Below, one piece after another: positions 25,367-34,457 of a stretch of DNA of 64,000 nt (position 1 is its first letter; every line of letters begins with the position of its first letter). The stretch comes from JAXHUH01 sp034211175. GTDB taxonomy: Bacteria; Actinomycetota; Acidimicrobiia; Acidimicrobiales; CAIXPF01. The notes under the pieces were generated by a model. It was not told the DNA's origin, made no database searches, and saw only the letters and a program-made list of their open reading frames with translations. Location of the stretch: the NCBI GenBank assembly GCA_034211175.1, contig JAXHUH010000352.1:93226-157225 (forward strand), read 5' to 3'. The position numbers and the translations under genes were made by a program.

Positions 25367-26632
25367 TCAGACCGCCGGCAGCGGTGTGAACGCGGCCTGC
25401 AGGTGCTTGACGCCGTGGATGAACGACGACTGCAGCTGGGCCGGCTCGCCGGTCGCCTCGATGTCGGGCAGGCGGCGGAACAGCTCACGGAACATCACGG
25501 TGATCTCCCGGCGAGCCAGGTGGGCGCCGAGACAGAAGTGCGGGCCGGGCCCGCCGAAGCCGACGTGGTGGTTGGGCGAGCGGCGCACGTCGAAGCGGTA
25601 CGGGTCGACGAACACGTCCTCGTCCCGGTTGGCCGCCAGGTAGAACATGCACAGCTTGTCGCCGGCCTTGATGTCCTGGCCGCCGACGACCGTGTCCTCG
25701 GTCGCGGTGCGGCGCATGTAGGTCACGGGCGACGCGAGGCGCACGATCTCTTCGACCGCGGTCGGCGCCACGCCCTCGAAGTCCTCCTGCCAGACCTTGC
25801 GCTGGTCGGGGTTGTCGGTCAGGAACTTCAGGCCCCAGCTGATGGCGTTGCGCGTCGTCTCGTTGCCCGCCACCACCAACAGGATGAAGAAGCTGGCCAG
25901 GTCACCGGGCGTGAGGCGGTCGCCCTCGAGCTCGGTGGACATCAGCGTGGTCGTGAGGTCGTCGGTGACGCCGGGCTTCTTCGTGGCGCCGACCTGGTTC
26001 ATCAGCTCGGCGAGCTCGGCCCCGGCGGTGAGGCCGGCCATCGCCATGTCCTCCTGGGCGGCGACGTACTCCGGGTCGCTGGCACCGAGGATGATGTTGG
26101 TCCGGTCGAAGACGTACTCGTAGTGCTCCTCGCCGATCCCCATCAGGTCGCACACGATCTTGAGGGGCAGCGCGGCCGCGACGTCGACGACGAAGTCGAC
26201 CTCACCCCGCTCCTGCACCCGGTCGACGATGCCCGAGGCGACCTCCTGGACCGAGTCCTCCAGCCGCTTGAGCATCCGCGGCGTGAACCCGGCCGACACG
26301 ATCCGTCGCAGCCGGGCGTGGCGCGGGTCGTCCATGGCGATCATCGACGAGAAGAACTCGCGGGCCTCGGGGATCTGGTCGGTCACGACGATCCCCTCGG
26401 CCGAGCTGAAGATCTTCGGGTGCTTCGACATGTGGAGGATGTCGGCGTGACGGGTGACGATCCACGTCCCCGGCGTCTGGGGCGGCGCCATCGGGCCCGG
26501 CGGCTGCACGGGCTCGGGATGGAACGACACCGGTGCCTCCCGACGCAGGAGCGCCAGGTCCTCCTCGATCTCGGGCTGGGGGCGAACCCAGAACTCCGGC
26601 ATGATCGGGTTCGGCAATGTGATGGTCGTCAC
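25367..26632 (-). CDS. Cytochrome P450, tandem copy B
   Basis: A 421-residue P450 nearly identical to its downstream neighbour in the N-terminus (TTITLPNPI.PEFWVRPQP), the I-helix (AGNETTR) and the whole heme-binding C-terminal third (NHHVGFGGPGPHFCLGAH). The central F-G region, which usually forms the substrate entrance, differs clearly: AGAELAELMNQVGATKKP here, AGGQLAELMKEVGRAKEG in the other copy. The pair therefore arose by duplication and then diverged in, or had conversion spare, the substrate region. The same PVTYMRRTA motif suggests a sterol or lipid substrate class. Confidence 0.9.
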   Translation of the reverse strand: MTTITLPNPIMPEFWVRPQPEIEEDLALLRREAPVSFHPEPVQPPGPMAPPQTPGTWIVTRHADILHMSKHPKIFSSAEGIVVTDQIPEAREFFSSMIAMDDPRHARLRRIVSAGFTPRMLKRLEDSVQEVASGIVDRVQERGEVDFVVDVAAALPLKIVCDLMGIGEEHYEYVFDRTNIILGASDPEYVAAQEDMAMAGLTAGAELAELMNQVGATKKPGVTDDLTTTLMSTELEGDRLTPGDLASFFILLVVAGNETTRNAISWGLKFLTDNPDQRKVWQEDFEGVAPTAVEEIVRLASPVTYMRRTATEDTVVGGQDIKAGDKLCMFYLAANRDEDVFVDPYRFDVRRSPNHHVGFGGPGPHFCLGAHLARREITVMFRELFRRLPDIEATGEPAQLQSSFIHGVKHLQAAFTPLPAV

Positions 26633-26760
26633 ACCCGCGAACGTAGACGGCCGTTCAGGACCGTGCGAGCGCGTTCGACCCGGATGTCGATCCTCGGGAG
26701 GCTCGCGCGAGCGGTACCCTCCGGGCGTCCGACGCCCACTCCCCCGGAGACCTTCGGCCC

Positions 26761-27060
26761 GTGTCCGAGCCGACCACCGCAGACGTCCTCACCGACCTGG
26801 AACGAACCCTCTACAGCCGCCTCGTCGAGGCGCCCGAGGGCTCGTACTCCGTCACCCTGCTCCGCGACAACGAGCTCGCCCGCCGAAAGATCGCCGAGGA
26901 GGCGTTCGAGGTGACGCTCGAGCTCGGCCGTGAGCCCGTCGACAAGTCCCGCACCGCCGAGGAGGCCGCCGACCTGGTGTTCCACCTGCTCGCCGGGCTC
27001 GTCGGGGCCGGCGTCCCGTGGGACGACGTGCTCGAGGTGCTGGAGCACCGTCGTGGCTGA
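26761..27060 (+). CDS. hisE: Phosphoribosyl-ATP diphosphatase
   Basis: A 99-residue enzyme hydrolysing PR-ATP to PR-AMP, step 2 of histidine synthesis. The MazG-like helical fold is shown by RKIAEEAFEVTLEL, with metal-binding Glu residues, and EEAADLVFHLLAGLVGAG with the conserved EExxD. The length is normal for HisE. The start is GTG 26761. Its end overlaps the hisG GTG by eight bases, so the two are co-translated. Confidence 0.92.
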   Translation: MSEPTTADVLTDLERTLYSRLVEAPEGSYSVTLLRDNELARRKIAEEAFEVTLELGREPVDKSRTAEEAADLVFHLLAGLVGAGVPWDDVLEVLEHRRG

Positions 27061-27904
27061 CCGACCGAACGGCATCCGCATCGGCGTGCCCTCTAAGGGC
27101 CGGCTGCGCGACGACGCCATGGCCCTGCTGTCCGCCGCCGGCTACTCGACCAGCGGCCTGCGCGGCTCCGGCTCGACCGCACAGATGGGCGAGCTCGAGC
27201 TGGTCGAGATGCGCCCGAAGGACGCCGCCGCCGCGCTGGCCGCGTCGTCGCTCGACGCCGCGTTCATCGCCACCGACATCGCCATGGAGACCGGCATCGC
27301 CGACTGGCCGTCGCGCCCGCTCGGCCACGCCCGCTCGACGCTGGTGCTGGCCAGCCGCGACGACGACGGCCGCACCAGCGCGGAGGACCTCGCCGGCGGG
27401 ACGATCGCCACCCACATGCCCCGCATCACCCGCCGGTTCTTCGCCGAGCGCGACATCTCGGTGCGGGTCGTGGCCATGGGCGGCTCGCTCGAGGGCGTGT
27501 GCGCGGCCGGCCTCGCCGACGCCATCGTCGACAACCGCGAGACCGGCACGTCGCTGCGCCAGAACCGCCTGCGGGTGCTCGAGGAGATCCAGGAGTGCGA
27601 GGCCGAGCTGGTCCGCCACCCGGACCGCACCGTCGGTGACCTCGAGCTGCGCATCGAGGCCGCGCTGGCGGCGCGGGCCCACCGCTACGTCATGCTCCAC
27701 ATCCCCGCCGACTCGGTCGACAAGCTCGGCGGGATCTTCCACGGGCTCGAGTCACCCACGGTGCTGCCCCTCGCCGGCCGTCCCGACCTGGTCGCCGTGC
27801 ACTTCGTGGTGCGTCACGGTGAGCTGTGGGAGCGCCTCGGCGACCTGCGCGAGCTCGGCGCCTCGGGCATCGTCGCCACCCAGCCGGTCGCCCTGCTGGA
27901 GTAG
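27053..27904 (+). CDS. hisG: ATP phosphoribosyltransferase, long form
   Basis: A 283-residue HisG catalysing the first, feedback-regulated step of histidine synthesis. IRIGVPSKGRLRDDAM opens the catalytic domain. AIVDNRETGTSLRQNRLRVL carries the PRPP-binding region. The C-terminal ~75 residues (YVMLHIPADSVDKLGGIFHG, ATQPVALLE) are the ACT-like histidine-binding domain of the long form, which needs no HisZ. GTG 27053 lies inside the hisE end. The hisE-hisG order without other his genes is a common actinobacterial arrangement. Confidence 0.94.
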   Translation: MADRPNGIRIGVPSKGRLRDDAMALLSAAGYSTSGLRGSGSTAQMGELELVEMRPKDAAAALAASSLDAAFIATDIAMETGIADWPSRPLGHARSTLVLASRDDDGRTSAEDLAGGTIATHMPRITRRFFAERDISVRVVAMGGSLEGVCAAGLADAIVDNRETGTSLRQNRLRVLEEIQECEAELVRHPDRTVGDLELRIEAALAARAHRYVMLHIPADSVDKLGGIFHGLESPTVLPLAGRPDLVAVHFVVRHGELWERLGDLRELGASGIVATQPVALLE

Positions 27905-27999
27905 CGCATCGGGCGGGTCGCGGGTCCGCCCCGGGTTCGACCACCACCTGAAGAACGTGACGGCGGACCGCGGCGCCGGTCCGGCGCGCGCCCGCCGCC

Positions 28000-28824
28000 T
28001 CAGTCGTCCTCGGTGCTCCAGGTGAGGAGGCGCCGGCGGGCGGCGAGGAACGTGCGGTCGCAGGCGTAGCCGATGATCCCGATGGCGATGACCGCGACGT
28101 AGACCCCGGGCGTGTCGATGCGGCGGTAGCTGTTGACCATGAGCGCCCCGAGGCCCTGCGACGGCACGACCATCTCCGCCAGGAACACGCCGATGATGGT
28201 GCCCACGAGGCCGACGCGGGCGCCGGTGAGGATCCCGGGGAGCGCGGCGGGCAGCACGACGCGGCGAGCCACGTCGACGGGCCCCTGGCCGAGGGACCGG
28301 GCCGACCAGACGAGCTGGGTCGGCACCCTCGACGCCGCCGCGGCCGAGGCGAGCAGGATCGGGAACGTGCCCTCCAGCACGCCGAGCGCCAGCTTCGACG
28401 AGCTCCCGAAGCCCAACACGATGACGAGCGCCGGGTAGATGGCCAGCTTCGGCACCGGGAACGCGAACGAGATGATCGGCCGCAGCATCGAGCGCACCCA
28501 GCGGACGCGGCCGATCGCGACACCGACGATCACGCCGATGGCCAGCGAGATGGCGAACGCCCACAGGATGCGCCCGAGCGTGGTCACCAGCTCCTCGGGC
28601 AGGCGGCGCACGCCCGAGAAGGGCTGGCCCGCCTCCCACATCTCCTGCGCCCGCTCCCACACCGCTGGGAGGGTCGGCAGCGCGAACGGGTTGTCGATCA
28701 CGGCGGCGAGCAGCGTCCAGCCCACCCCGAGCACGGCGAACGGGTAGACCAGCTCGGCGAGCCGGCGGAGCCCGCGCAGGCCGATGGTCACGGGCGCCGG
28801 CGCGCTGATGGCCAACGACGTCAC
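28000..28824 (-). CDS. ABC transporter permease, nitrate/sulfonate/taurine type (second)
   Basis: A 274-residue BPD-type inner-membrane permease with about six helices. The EAA-like loop is ARSLGQGPVDVARRVVLPAALPG, where the ATPase docks. GTG 28824 overlaps the stop of the other permease gene by four bases (28821-28824), so the operon is tightly coupled. It forms a heterodimeric channel with 28821-29588, driven by the ATPase at 29585. The SBP resembles NMT1/SsuA-type receptors; the substrate is not determined. Confidence 0.88.
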   Translation of the reverse strand: MTSLAISAPAPVTIGLRGLRRLAELVYPFAVLGVGWTLLAAVIDNPFALPTLPAVWERAQEMWEAGQPFSGVRRLPEELVTTLGRILWAFAISLAIGVIVGVAIGRVRWVRSMLRPIISFAFPVPKLAIYPALVIVLGFGSSSKLALGVLEGTFPILLASAAAASRVPTQLVWSARSLGQGPVDVARRVVLPAALPGILTGARVGLVGTIIGVFLAEMVVPSQGLGALMVNSYRRIDTPGVYVAVIAIGIIGYACDRTFLAARRRLLTWSTEDD

Positions 28825-29588
28825 ACGTCCCCCTCGAACCAGGGCACGAACCGCAGGACGGAGCGGACGTAGAGCGCGTCGATGGCCCAGCCGACGATGG
28901 CGATGATGGCCGTCACCGCCCACACCTCCTCGTCGAGGCCGACGTCGTAGAACCCGTAGAGGTAGGCGCCGATCCCGGTGTCGCGCACGAGCAGCTCGGC
29001 ACCGACGAGCACGAAGATGCTGATCCCGATGGCGAGGCGCAGGCCGCTCAGGATCTGCCCGAGCGCAGCCGGTGCCACGACCGTGACCATCGAGCGGGCG
29101 CGACCGTGACCGAGCGAGCTCGCCGACCACAGCAGCTTCGGGTCGATCGCCCGGGCGCCGTGGTAGGCGGAGATCACGACGGGGATGAGGCTGCCGAGCG
29201 CGATGACCGTGATCCGGCTGCGGTCGTTGGCGCCCCACAGGAGCACGAGCAGCAGGATCAGGGCGGCCTTCGGCACCGGGTAGAGCACGGTCAGGATCGG
29301 GTCCACGGCCCGGAACAGCCAGCCGATCCGGCCCATCAGCAGGCCCAGGGGCACCCCGATGGCGATGGCGGCGCCGAGGCCCGCCAGCCAGCGGACGGCC
29401 GAGTGCCCGAGTGCGATCCACACGTCGGCGCCGCGGAGCTGGTCCACGACCTCGGCGGCGACGTCGGTGGCCGGTGGGAACACGGCCAGGCGGTCCCAGT
29501 TGCGCGCCCCGAGCTCCCACAGCACGAACACCGCGATGATCCCGACCGCAGGGAGCACGACGCCGTGCACGAGCCGGTCGCGGCTCAC
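28821..29588 (-). CDS. ABC transporter permease, nitrate/sulfonate/taurine type (first)
   Basis: A 255-residue permease with about six helices and the docking loop ASSLGHGRARSMVTVVAPAALG. GTG 29588 overlaps the ATPase stop by four bases (29585-29588), and its own stop overlaps the next permease start. It pairs with the second permease to form the membrane channel. Divergence between the two permeases (only loose similarity) indicates a heterodimer rather than a recent duplication. Confidence 0.88.
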   Translation of the reverse strand: MSRDRLVHGVVLPAVGIIAVFVLWELGARNWDRLAVFPPATDVAAEVVDQLRGADVWIALGHSAVRWLAGLGAAIAIGVPLGLLMGRIGWLFRAVDPILTVLYPVPKAALILLLVLLWGANDRSRITVIALGSLIPVVISAYHGARAIDPKLLWSASSLGHGRARSMVTVVAPAALGQILSGLRLAIGISIFVLVGAELLVRDTGIGAYLYGFYDVGLDEEVWAVTAIIAIVGWAIDALYVRSVLRFVPWFEGDV

Positions 29589-30439
29589 GGCGCCACGTCC
29601 GCCGCCGGCGCCTCGAGCAGGTGCCACACGCGGTGGTGGAGCTCGGCGAAGCGGGGGTGGTCGAGGATGTCCTCGCGGTCGCGGGGGCGCGGAATGTCGA
29701 CGTCGATGATCTCGGCGACGGTCGAGGGGCGATGCGTCAGCACGACGATCCGGTCCGAGAGGTAGATCGCCTCCTCCACCGAGTGGGTCACGAACAGGAC
29801 GGTCTTCGTCGTGCCCGCCCAGATGGTGGTCAGCTCCCGCTGGAGCTGATGGCGGGTCTGGGCGTCGAGCGCACCGAACGGCTCGTCCATGAGCAGCACG
29901 TCGGGGTCCTGGGCCAACGTGCGGGCGATCGCCACCCGCTGCTGCATGCCGCCCGACAGCTCCTTCGGGTAGCGGTCCGCGCTGTCGGCGAGGCCGACCA
30001 TCTCCAGGTACCGGGCCGCCTCCCGCTTCGCCTCCCGCCTCCCGGCGCCGCGGGCCCGCAGGCCCTCGGCGACGTTGCCGGCAACCGTCTTCCACGGGAA
30101 CAGGCCGTACTGCTGGAAGACGATGCCCCGGTCGACACCCGGGCCGTCGACGTCGATGCCGTCGTGGCGCACCGACCCGCCCGACGCCTCCAGGAAGCCG
30201 GCAACGATGTAGAGCAGCGTCGACTTCCCGCAGCCGGACGGGCCGACGATCGAGCAGAACTCGCCGGGCCGTACGTCGACGTCGATGTGATCGATGGCGA
30301 CGACCTCGTCACGGCCGGAACGTCCCGGGTAGACCTTGCGAACCCCGTCGAGGCCGATCGCCGCGACGCCGTCCCGCACCCCGGGGGCGGCGGGGGCCGC
30401 CTCCGGGGCGTCGGGTGCGGTGGGGGCCGGATCGGTCAT
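29585..30439 (-). CDS. ABC transporter ATPase, nitrate/sulfonate/taurine type
   Basis: A 284-residue ATPase. Walker A is GPSGCGKST, the Q-loop is in VFQQYGLFPWKTV, the signature is LSGGMQQR and Walker B is DVLLMDEPFGALD, followed by the H-loop VTHSVEEA. The N-terminal ~25 residues are Ala/Pro-rich and lie before the first strand. The QQYGLFPWKTV sequence is typical of the SsuB/TauB/NrtD group. It powers the two permeases encoded directly downstream. Confidence 0.92.
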   Translation of the reverse strand: MTDPAPTAPDAPEAAPAAPGVRDGVAAIGLDGVRKVYPGRSGRDEVVAIDHIDVDVRPGEFCSIVGPSGCGKSTLLYIVAGFLEASGGSVRHDGIDVDGPGVDRGIVFQQYGLFPWKTVAGNVAEGLRARGAGRREAKREAARYLEMVGLADSADRYPKELSGGMQQRVAIARTLAQDPDVLLMDEPFGALDAQTRHQLQRELTTIWAGTTKTVLFVTHSVEEAIYLSDRIVVLTHRPSTVAEIIDVDIPRPRDREDILDHPRFAELHHRVWHLLEAPAADVAP

Positions 30440-30489
30440 GGCGTCGCTCGTTCCGTTCTGGCGCCCGGCGGCGAGGTGGTCGGTCGGGC

Positions 30490-31593
30490 TCACGAGCCGT
30501 CGGCGGTGACGCTGATGCCCTCGACGATCAGGTCCGCCGCCGGGATCCCGCCCTCGGCGGCGCCCCGTTCGGCGAAGAAGTCCCAGCTCGCCTGGAGGGC
30601 CTCGACGTCGACCGCGTAGTCGGCGGTGCGGACGAAGTCCTGGTCGGTGAGGAGGTACGGCTCGAGCGCCTCCGCCGGGATCTCGTTGAGCTCGGCGGTC
30701 AGCGCGATGACCTCGTCGCGGTTCGCCGGGTCGTTCACCCAGCCGGCGATGCCCACCATGTCCTCGACGAAGCACCCGACGGCCTCGGGGTGCTCCTCGA
30801 CGAAGGAGCGGGAGAAGCCCTGGAGCAACGTCGGGAACGGCATGATCACGTCGCGGTCCTCGAACAGCGTCTCGTAGTCCGGGTTCTCGGCGACCTGGAG
30901 GTAGAACGGCACCGGCAGCGGCGCCAGGTCGACCTGGCCCGCCAGGAGGGCGTCGGCCATCTGCGGGAACGGCACCTCGGCGAACTGGACGTCCTCACCG
31001 ACGACGAGCCCGGCCTCGGACTCGAGGTACGCGGCGACGATGTAGTCGATCGATCCGCCGATGGCGTTGGAGCCGATCGTGGCGCCGTCGAGGTCGGCGA
31101 GCGTCGTGCCGGCGGGCGCCACCCAGTTCACCGAGAAGCCCTCCTCGACCTCGGAGAAGATCTCGCCGGTGAGGACGATGTCCGCGCCCTGCTCGACGGC
31201 CGTGAGGGCGGACAGGGCACCGAACGTGCCGCCGTCGACGGTTCCGGCCGCGGTGGCCTGCAGCTGCGGGGCGGTGCCGTTGAACCGCTCCCACTCGACC
31301 TCGTAGCAGGTGCCGAGGTTGGGCGCCTGCTCGGGCGCCATCTGCATGACGTAGTTGATCTCCTCGACCGGGAAGCCCCAGCCCATCCGGATCGTCACGA
31401 GCTCGGCTGCGTCCTCGGGGGCTGCGTCCTCGCCCTCGGCGTCGCCGCCGGACGTGTCATCGGTGTCGGCCGACGCGTCGTCGGTCGTGTCGGCCGCATC
31501 GGTCGCGGCATCATCGTCGTCGTCACCGCCACAGGCACCGGCGGCGAGCGCAACGACGGACAGCACGGCGATCAAGCTCCGCTTGGCACCCAC
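30490..31593 (-). CDS. ABC substrate-binding lipoprotein (NMT1/SsuA-like)
   Basis: A 367-residue exported receptor. The signal peptide ends at a lipobox-type Cys (VVALAAGAC), then a long Asp/Ala/Thr-rich linker (about residues 25-65). The periplasmic-binding fold follows (IRMGWGFPVEEINYVMQM, GTVDGGTFGALSAL, VPFPQMADALLAGQVDLAPL), the pattern of nitrate/sulfonate/thiamine-precursor receptors. GTG 31593 is preceded by GAGGAGG. It is the first gene of the importer operon and divergent from an opine-dehydrogenase-like operon, which hints at what is imported. Confidence 0.88.
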   Translation of the reverse strand: MGAKRSLIAVLSVVALAAGACGGDDDDDAATDAADTTDDASADTDDTSGGDAEGEDAAPEDAAELVTIRMGWGFPVEEINYVMQMAPEQAPNLGTCYEVEWERFNGTAPQLQATAAGTVDGGTFGALSALTAVEQGADIVLTGEIFSEVEEGFSVNWVAPAGTTLADLDGATIGSNAIGGSIDYIVAAYLESEAGLVVGEDVQFAEVPFPQMADALLAGQVDLAPLPVPFYLQVAENPDYETLFEDRDVIMPFPTLLQGFSRSFVEEHPEAVGCFVEDMVGIAGWVNDPANRDEVIALTAELNEIPAEALEPYLLTDQDFVRTADYAVDVEALQASWDFFAERGAAEGGIPAADLIVEGISVTADGS

Positions 31594-31790
31594 GGAGACC
31601 TCCTCGAAACGGTTGGCGGGTGGGACGCGTCGGGAATCGACCTCTCCCGGCCGGCTGCGCCCCCGGCTCCCGGGCTCGGTCGAAGGTGTCGACACTGTCC
31701 GCCGGCCACGGGCCCGGGGGGAAGGACCACGGTCCGGTGGACGGACCATCGGCCCGGCGAGGTCGGGCGCTTCGGCCCTACCGTTCGGCC

Positions 31791-32849
31791 ATGGCAGATC
31801 CCGTCGCCGTGCTCGGAGGAGGCAACGGGGCCCACGCGGCCGTCGTCGACCTGTGTGTCGCCGGGTTCGACGTCCGCTGGTGGGTCCGACGCCCGGAGGT
31901 CGCGCCCCGAGACGGGCTGCGTCACCGGGGCGTGTTCGGCGAGGGTGTCGTGCACCCGTCGCTCGTCTCGGACGACGTCTCGGAGGTCGTGGCCGGCGCG
32001 GGGCTCGTCGTCGTGCCCCTGCCGGCGACCGCCCAGGCCACCGTGCTCGGCCTCCTGACCCCGACGCTCGCGGCCGGGCAGGTCGTCGCGTTCCTCCCCG
32101 GCACGTTCGGCTCCGCGCTCGGCGCCGCCCGCCGTCCCGACGTCGTGTGGCTCGAGGTCGGGACCCTCCCCTACCTGGCCCGCGTCACCGGCCACGGCGA
32201 GGTGGCGATCCCGGTGCGGGCCCACCGACTTCCCACCGGCTCGATCCCCGGCGGCGGCCCGGACGCCGACCGGGCCCACGCCGTCTTCTCGGCCGCGTAC
32301 CCGGCGAGCGTCCGGGTCGAGGACGGGCTCGACGCAGCGCTCACCAACTGGGGCCCGGTGATCCACCCGCCGCTGCTGGTCCACAACCTCGGCGCGATCG
32401 AGTCGCTCGCCGGGCGCTTCGACATCCACGCCGAGGGCACCAGCCCCGCGGTGCGACGCACGATGCTGGCCCTCGACACCGAGCGCATCACACTGCGCCG
32501 GGCGCTGGGGATCGGAGGCGAGCACTGGCCGCTCGCCCACCACCACGACCGCGACCCCCGGGGCATGTACCCGCCCGACGGGCACGAGGCCCTGGTGGCG
32601 TCGGGCCTGTGGCGGGAGTCGATCAGCCTCGACCACCGCTACTTCAGCGAGGACGTCGAGCTCGGCCTCGTGCTCAACGAGTCGATCGGCGCCGCGGTCG
32701 GCCATCCGATGCCGATCACCTCCGCGATCATCGACCTGCTGGCCGCGGCCGTGGGCCGCGACGTACGGGCGAGTGGCCGGACGCTGGCGTCCCTGGAGGT
32801 CGGCGACCTGGCCGCGGCCCGCCGCCTGGCCGCAGAGGGTGCGCGATGA
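31791..32849 (+). CDS. NAD(P)-dependent opine/octopine-dehydrogenase-family enzyme
   Basis: A 352-residue oxidoreductase. The N-terminal Rossmann motif VAVLGGGNGAHAAVVDL (~5-21) is typical of octopine/nopaline dehydrogenases and ketopantoate-reductase relatives. The C-terminal helical domain has NWGPVIHPPLLVHNLGAIES and the catalytic His (ALTNWGPVIHPP), plus ESISLDHRYFSEDVELGL. It probably oxidises or forms an N-carboxyalkyl amino acid or related hydroxy/keto acid. Its stop overlaps the AMP-ligase start by four bases. It is divergent from the ABC importer, with 197 bp between. Confidence 0.85.
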   Translation: MADPVAVLGGGNGAHAAVVDLCVAGFDVRWWVRRPEVAPRDGLRHRGVFGEGVVHPSLVSDDVSEVVAGAGLVVVPLPATAQATVLGLLTPTLAAGQVVAFLPGTFGSALGAARRPDVVWLEVGTLPYLARVTGHGEVAIPVRAHRLPTGSIPGGGPDADRAHAVFSAAYPASVRVEDGLDAALTNWGPVIHPPLLVHNLGAIESLAGRFDIHAEGTSPAVRRTMLALDTERITLRRALGIGGEHWPLAHHHDRDPRGMYPPDGHEALVASGLWRESISLDHRYFSEDVELGLVLNESIGAAVGHPMPITSAIIDLLAAAVGRDVRASGRTLASLEVGDLAAARRLAAEGAR

Positions 32850-34441
32850 ACCTCGCCGACCGGGTCCGGGTGTGGAGCCGCCGTCGACCCGACCGCGACG
32901 CGCTGGCCGACGACCACCGTGCGCTCTCCTACGCGGACCTCGCCGCGGAGGTCGACGGCCTCACCCGGTCGTTGCGTCACCGCCTCGACGTCGGCCCGGG
33001 CGACCGGCTCGCCGTGCTGGCGTCGAACCGGGTCGAGACGTTCGTGACCCTGTTCGCCGCCGCCCGCCTCGGTGCGATCGTCGTGCCGCTCAACACACGG
33101 CTGGCGCCGGCCGAGCTGGCATGGATCCTCGGCGACGCCGAACCGACGGTGCTGGTGGCCGAGGCGGCACTGCTGAGTCCGCTGGCGGACCACGTCGCGT
33201 CGACGCCGGGCGCGCCCCCGCTGCCGACGCTGGTCGACCCCGACCGCGACTGGCCGGCGCTCACCCGGGCCGAGGCCGCCGGGGTCGTCGAGCAGTCCGC
33301 CGGCCCGGAACCGAGCCCGGAGGGCACGCTGGCCGACGACGTGCTCGTCGTCTACACGTCGGGCACGACCGGCCACCCGAAGGGCGCGGTCCTCACCCAG
33401 GCCGCGGTGGCGGCCAACGCGGTCAACGCGGTCCACTTCGTCGACCTGCGAGCCGACGACGTGACCCTCGGCGTCCTGCCGCTGTTCCACGTCGGCGGGC
33501 TCAACATGATCGCGGTGCCCGCCCTGCTGTCGGGGGCCGCCGTCCGGCTCCACGGCCGGTTCGACCCCGACCGCTGGCTGAGCGACGTCGAGCGGCACCG
33601 GCCGGCGCACAGCATCCTTGTCCCGGCGATGATGGCGGCCGTGATCGGCCGCCCGGGCTGGGAGCGCGCCGACCTGTCCTCGCTGCGGCTCCTGGTGACC
33701 GGCTCGACCTTCGTGCCCCCATCGCTGATCGAGGCGTTCCACGCCCGCGGCGTGCCGGTGTGCCAGATCTACGGGGCGACGGAGACGAGCCCGATCGCGC
33801 TGCACCAGCGGGTCGACGAGGCGTTCGACCACGTCGGCACCGTCGGCCAGGAGGCGGTGGCCTCGGAGCTGCGCATCGTCACACCCTCCGGACCCGGTTC
33901 GGACCGGGAGTTCGTGGACGTCGCCCCCGGCGAGCCCGGCGAGCTGTGGGTGCGGGGCGCCAACGTCTTCCGCGGCTACTGGCGCAACGAGGAGGCGACC
34001 GCGGCCGCGCTGACCGACGACGGATGGTTCCGCACCGGCGACGTCGGCTACCGCCGCGACGACGGCCACGTCGTGATCTGCGATCGGCTCAAGGACATGC
34101 TGATCTCGGGCGGCGAGAACGTGTACCCGGCCGAGCTCGAGCAGCTCCTCGACGAGATGGACGAGATCGCCGAGGCCACCGTGATCGGCGTGCCCGACGA
34201 GCGGTGGGGTGAGGTGGCCATGGCGCTCATCGTCCTCCGGCCGGGCCACCAGCTCGACCGGGCGACCGTCTTGGGCCGCTTCGACGGCCGCCTCGCCCGG
34301 TTCAAGCACCCCCGTCACGTGCGATTCGTCGACAGCCTGCCCCGCAACGCCATGGGCAAGGTCCGCAAGAGCGACCTGCGGGTGGCGATCGCCGACGACG
34401 CCTCCGCCATGGTCGACGATGCCTCGGGGGCACCGGCGTGA
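32846..34441 (+). CDS. AMP-dependent acyl-CoA synthetase/ligase
   Basis: A 531-residue ANL-family ligase activating an acid as acyl-AMP, then acyl-CoA. The P-loop is VVYTSGTTGHPKG. The aromatic/adenine motif is QIYGATETSPIA, the hinge Asp lies in WFRTGDVGYRRDDGH, and the catalytic Lys lies near the C-terminus (PRNAMGKVRKSDLR). The length is standard. ATG 32846 overlaps the dehydrogenase stop (ATGA 32846-32849). With the dehydrogenase and the LLM oxidoreductase it forms a three-gene catabolic operon of unknown substrate. Confidence 0.92.
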   Translation: MNLADRVRVWSRRRPDRDALADDHRALSYADLAAEVDGLTRSLRHRLDVGPGDRLAVLASNRVETFVTLFAAARLGAIVVPLNTRLAPAELAWILGDAEPTVLVAEAALLSPLADHVASTPGAPPLPTLVDPDRDWPALTRAEAAGVVEQSAGPEPSPEGTLADDVLVVYTSGTTGHPKGAVLTQAAVAANAVNAVHFVDLRADDVTLGVLPLFHVGGLNMIAVPALLSGAAVRLHGRFDPDRWLSDVERHRPAHSILVPAMMAAVIGRPGWERADLSSLRLLVTGSTFVPPSLIEAFHARGVPVCQIYGATETSPIALHQRVDEAFDHVGTVGQEAVASELRIVTPSGPGSDREFVDVAPGEPGELWVRGANVFRGYWRNEEATAAALTDDGWFRTGDVGYRRDDGHVVICDRLKDMLISGGENVYPAELEQLLDEMDEIAEATVIGVPDERWGEVAMALIVLRPGHQLDRATVLGRFDGRLARFKHPRHVRFVDSLPRNAMGKVRKSDLRVAIADDASAMVDDASGAPA

Positions 34442-34457
34442 GCGCGCGGGTGGCCCG

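Noticed and set aside
27919..27976. 8-bp inverted pair between hisG and the ABC permease as a terminator
   Set aside because: The loop of roughly 40 bases is too long for a convincing terminator hairpin.
27905..27999. T-loop-like GGTTCGA sequence suggesting a tRNA
   Set aside because: The flanking bases do not pair into a T-arm and no acceptor or anticodon arm can be drawn.
31594..31790. Possible TPP riboswitch before the NMT1-like importer
   Set aside because: I found no TPP-riboswitch core sequences on the leader strand, so thiamine-precursor control is unsupported.
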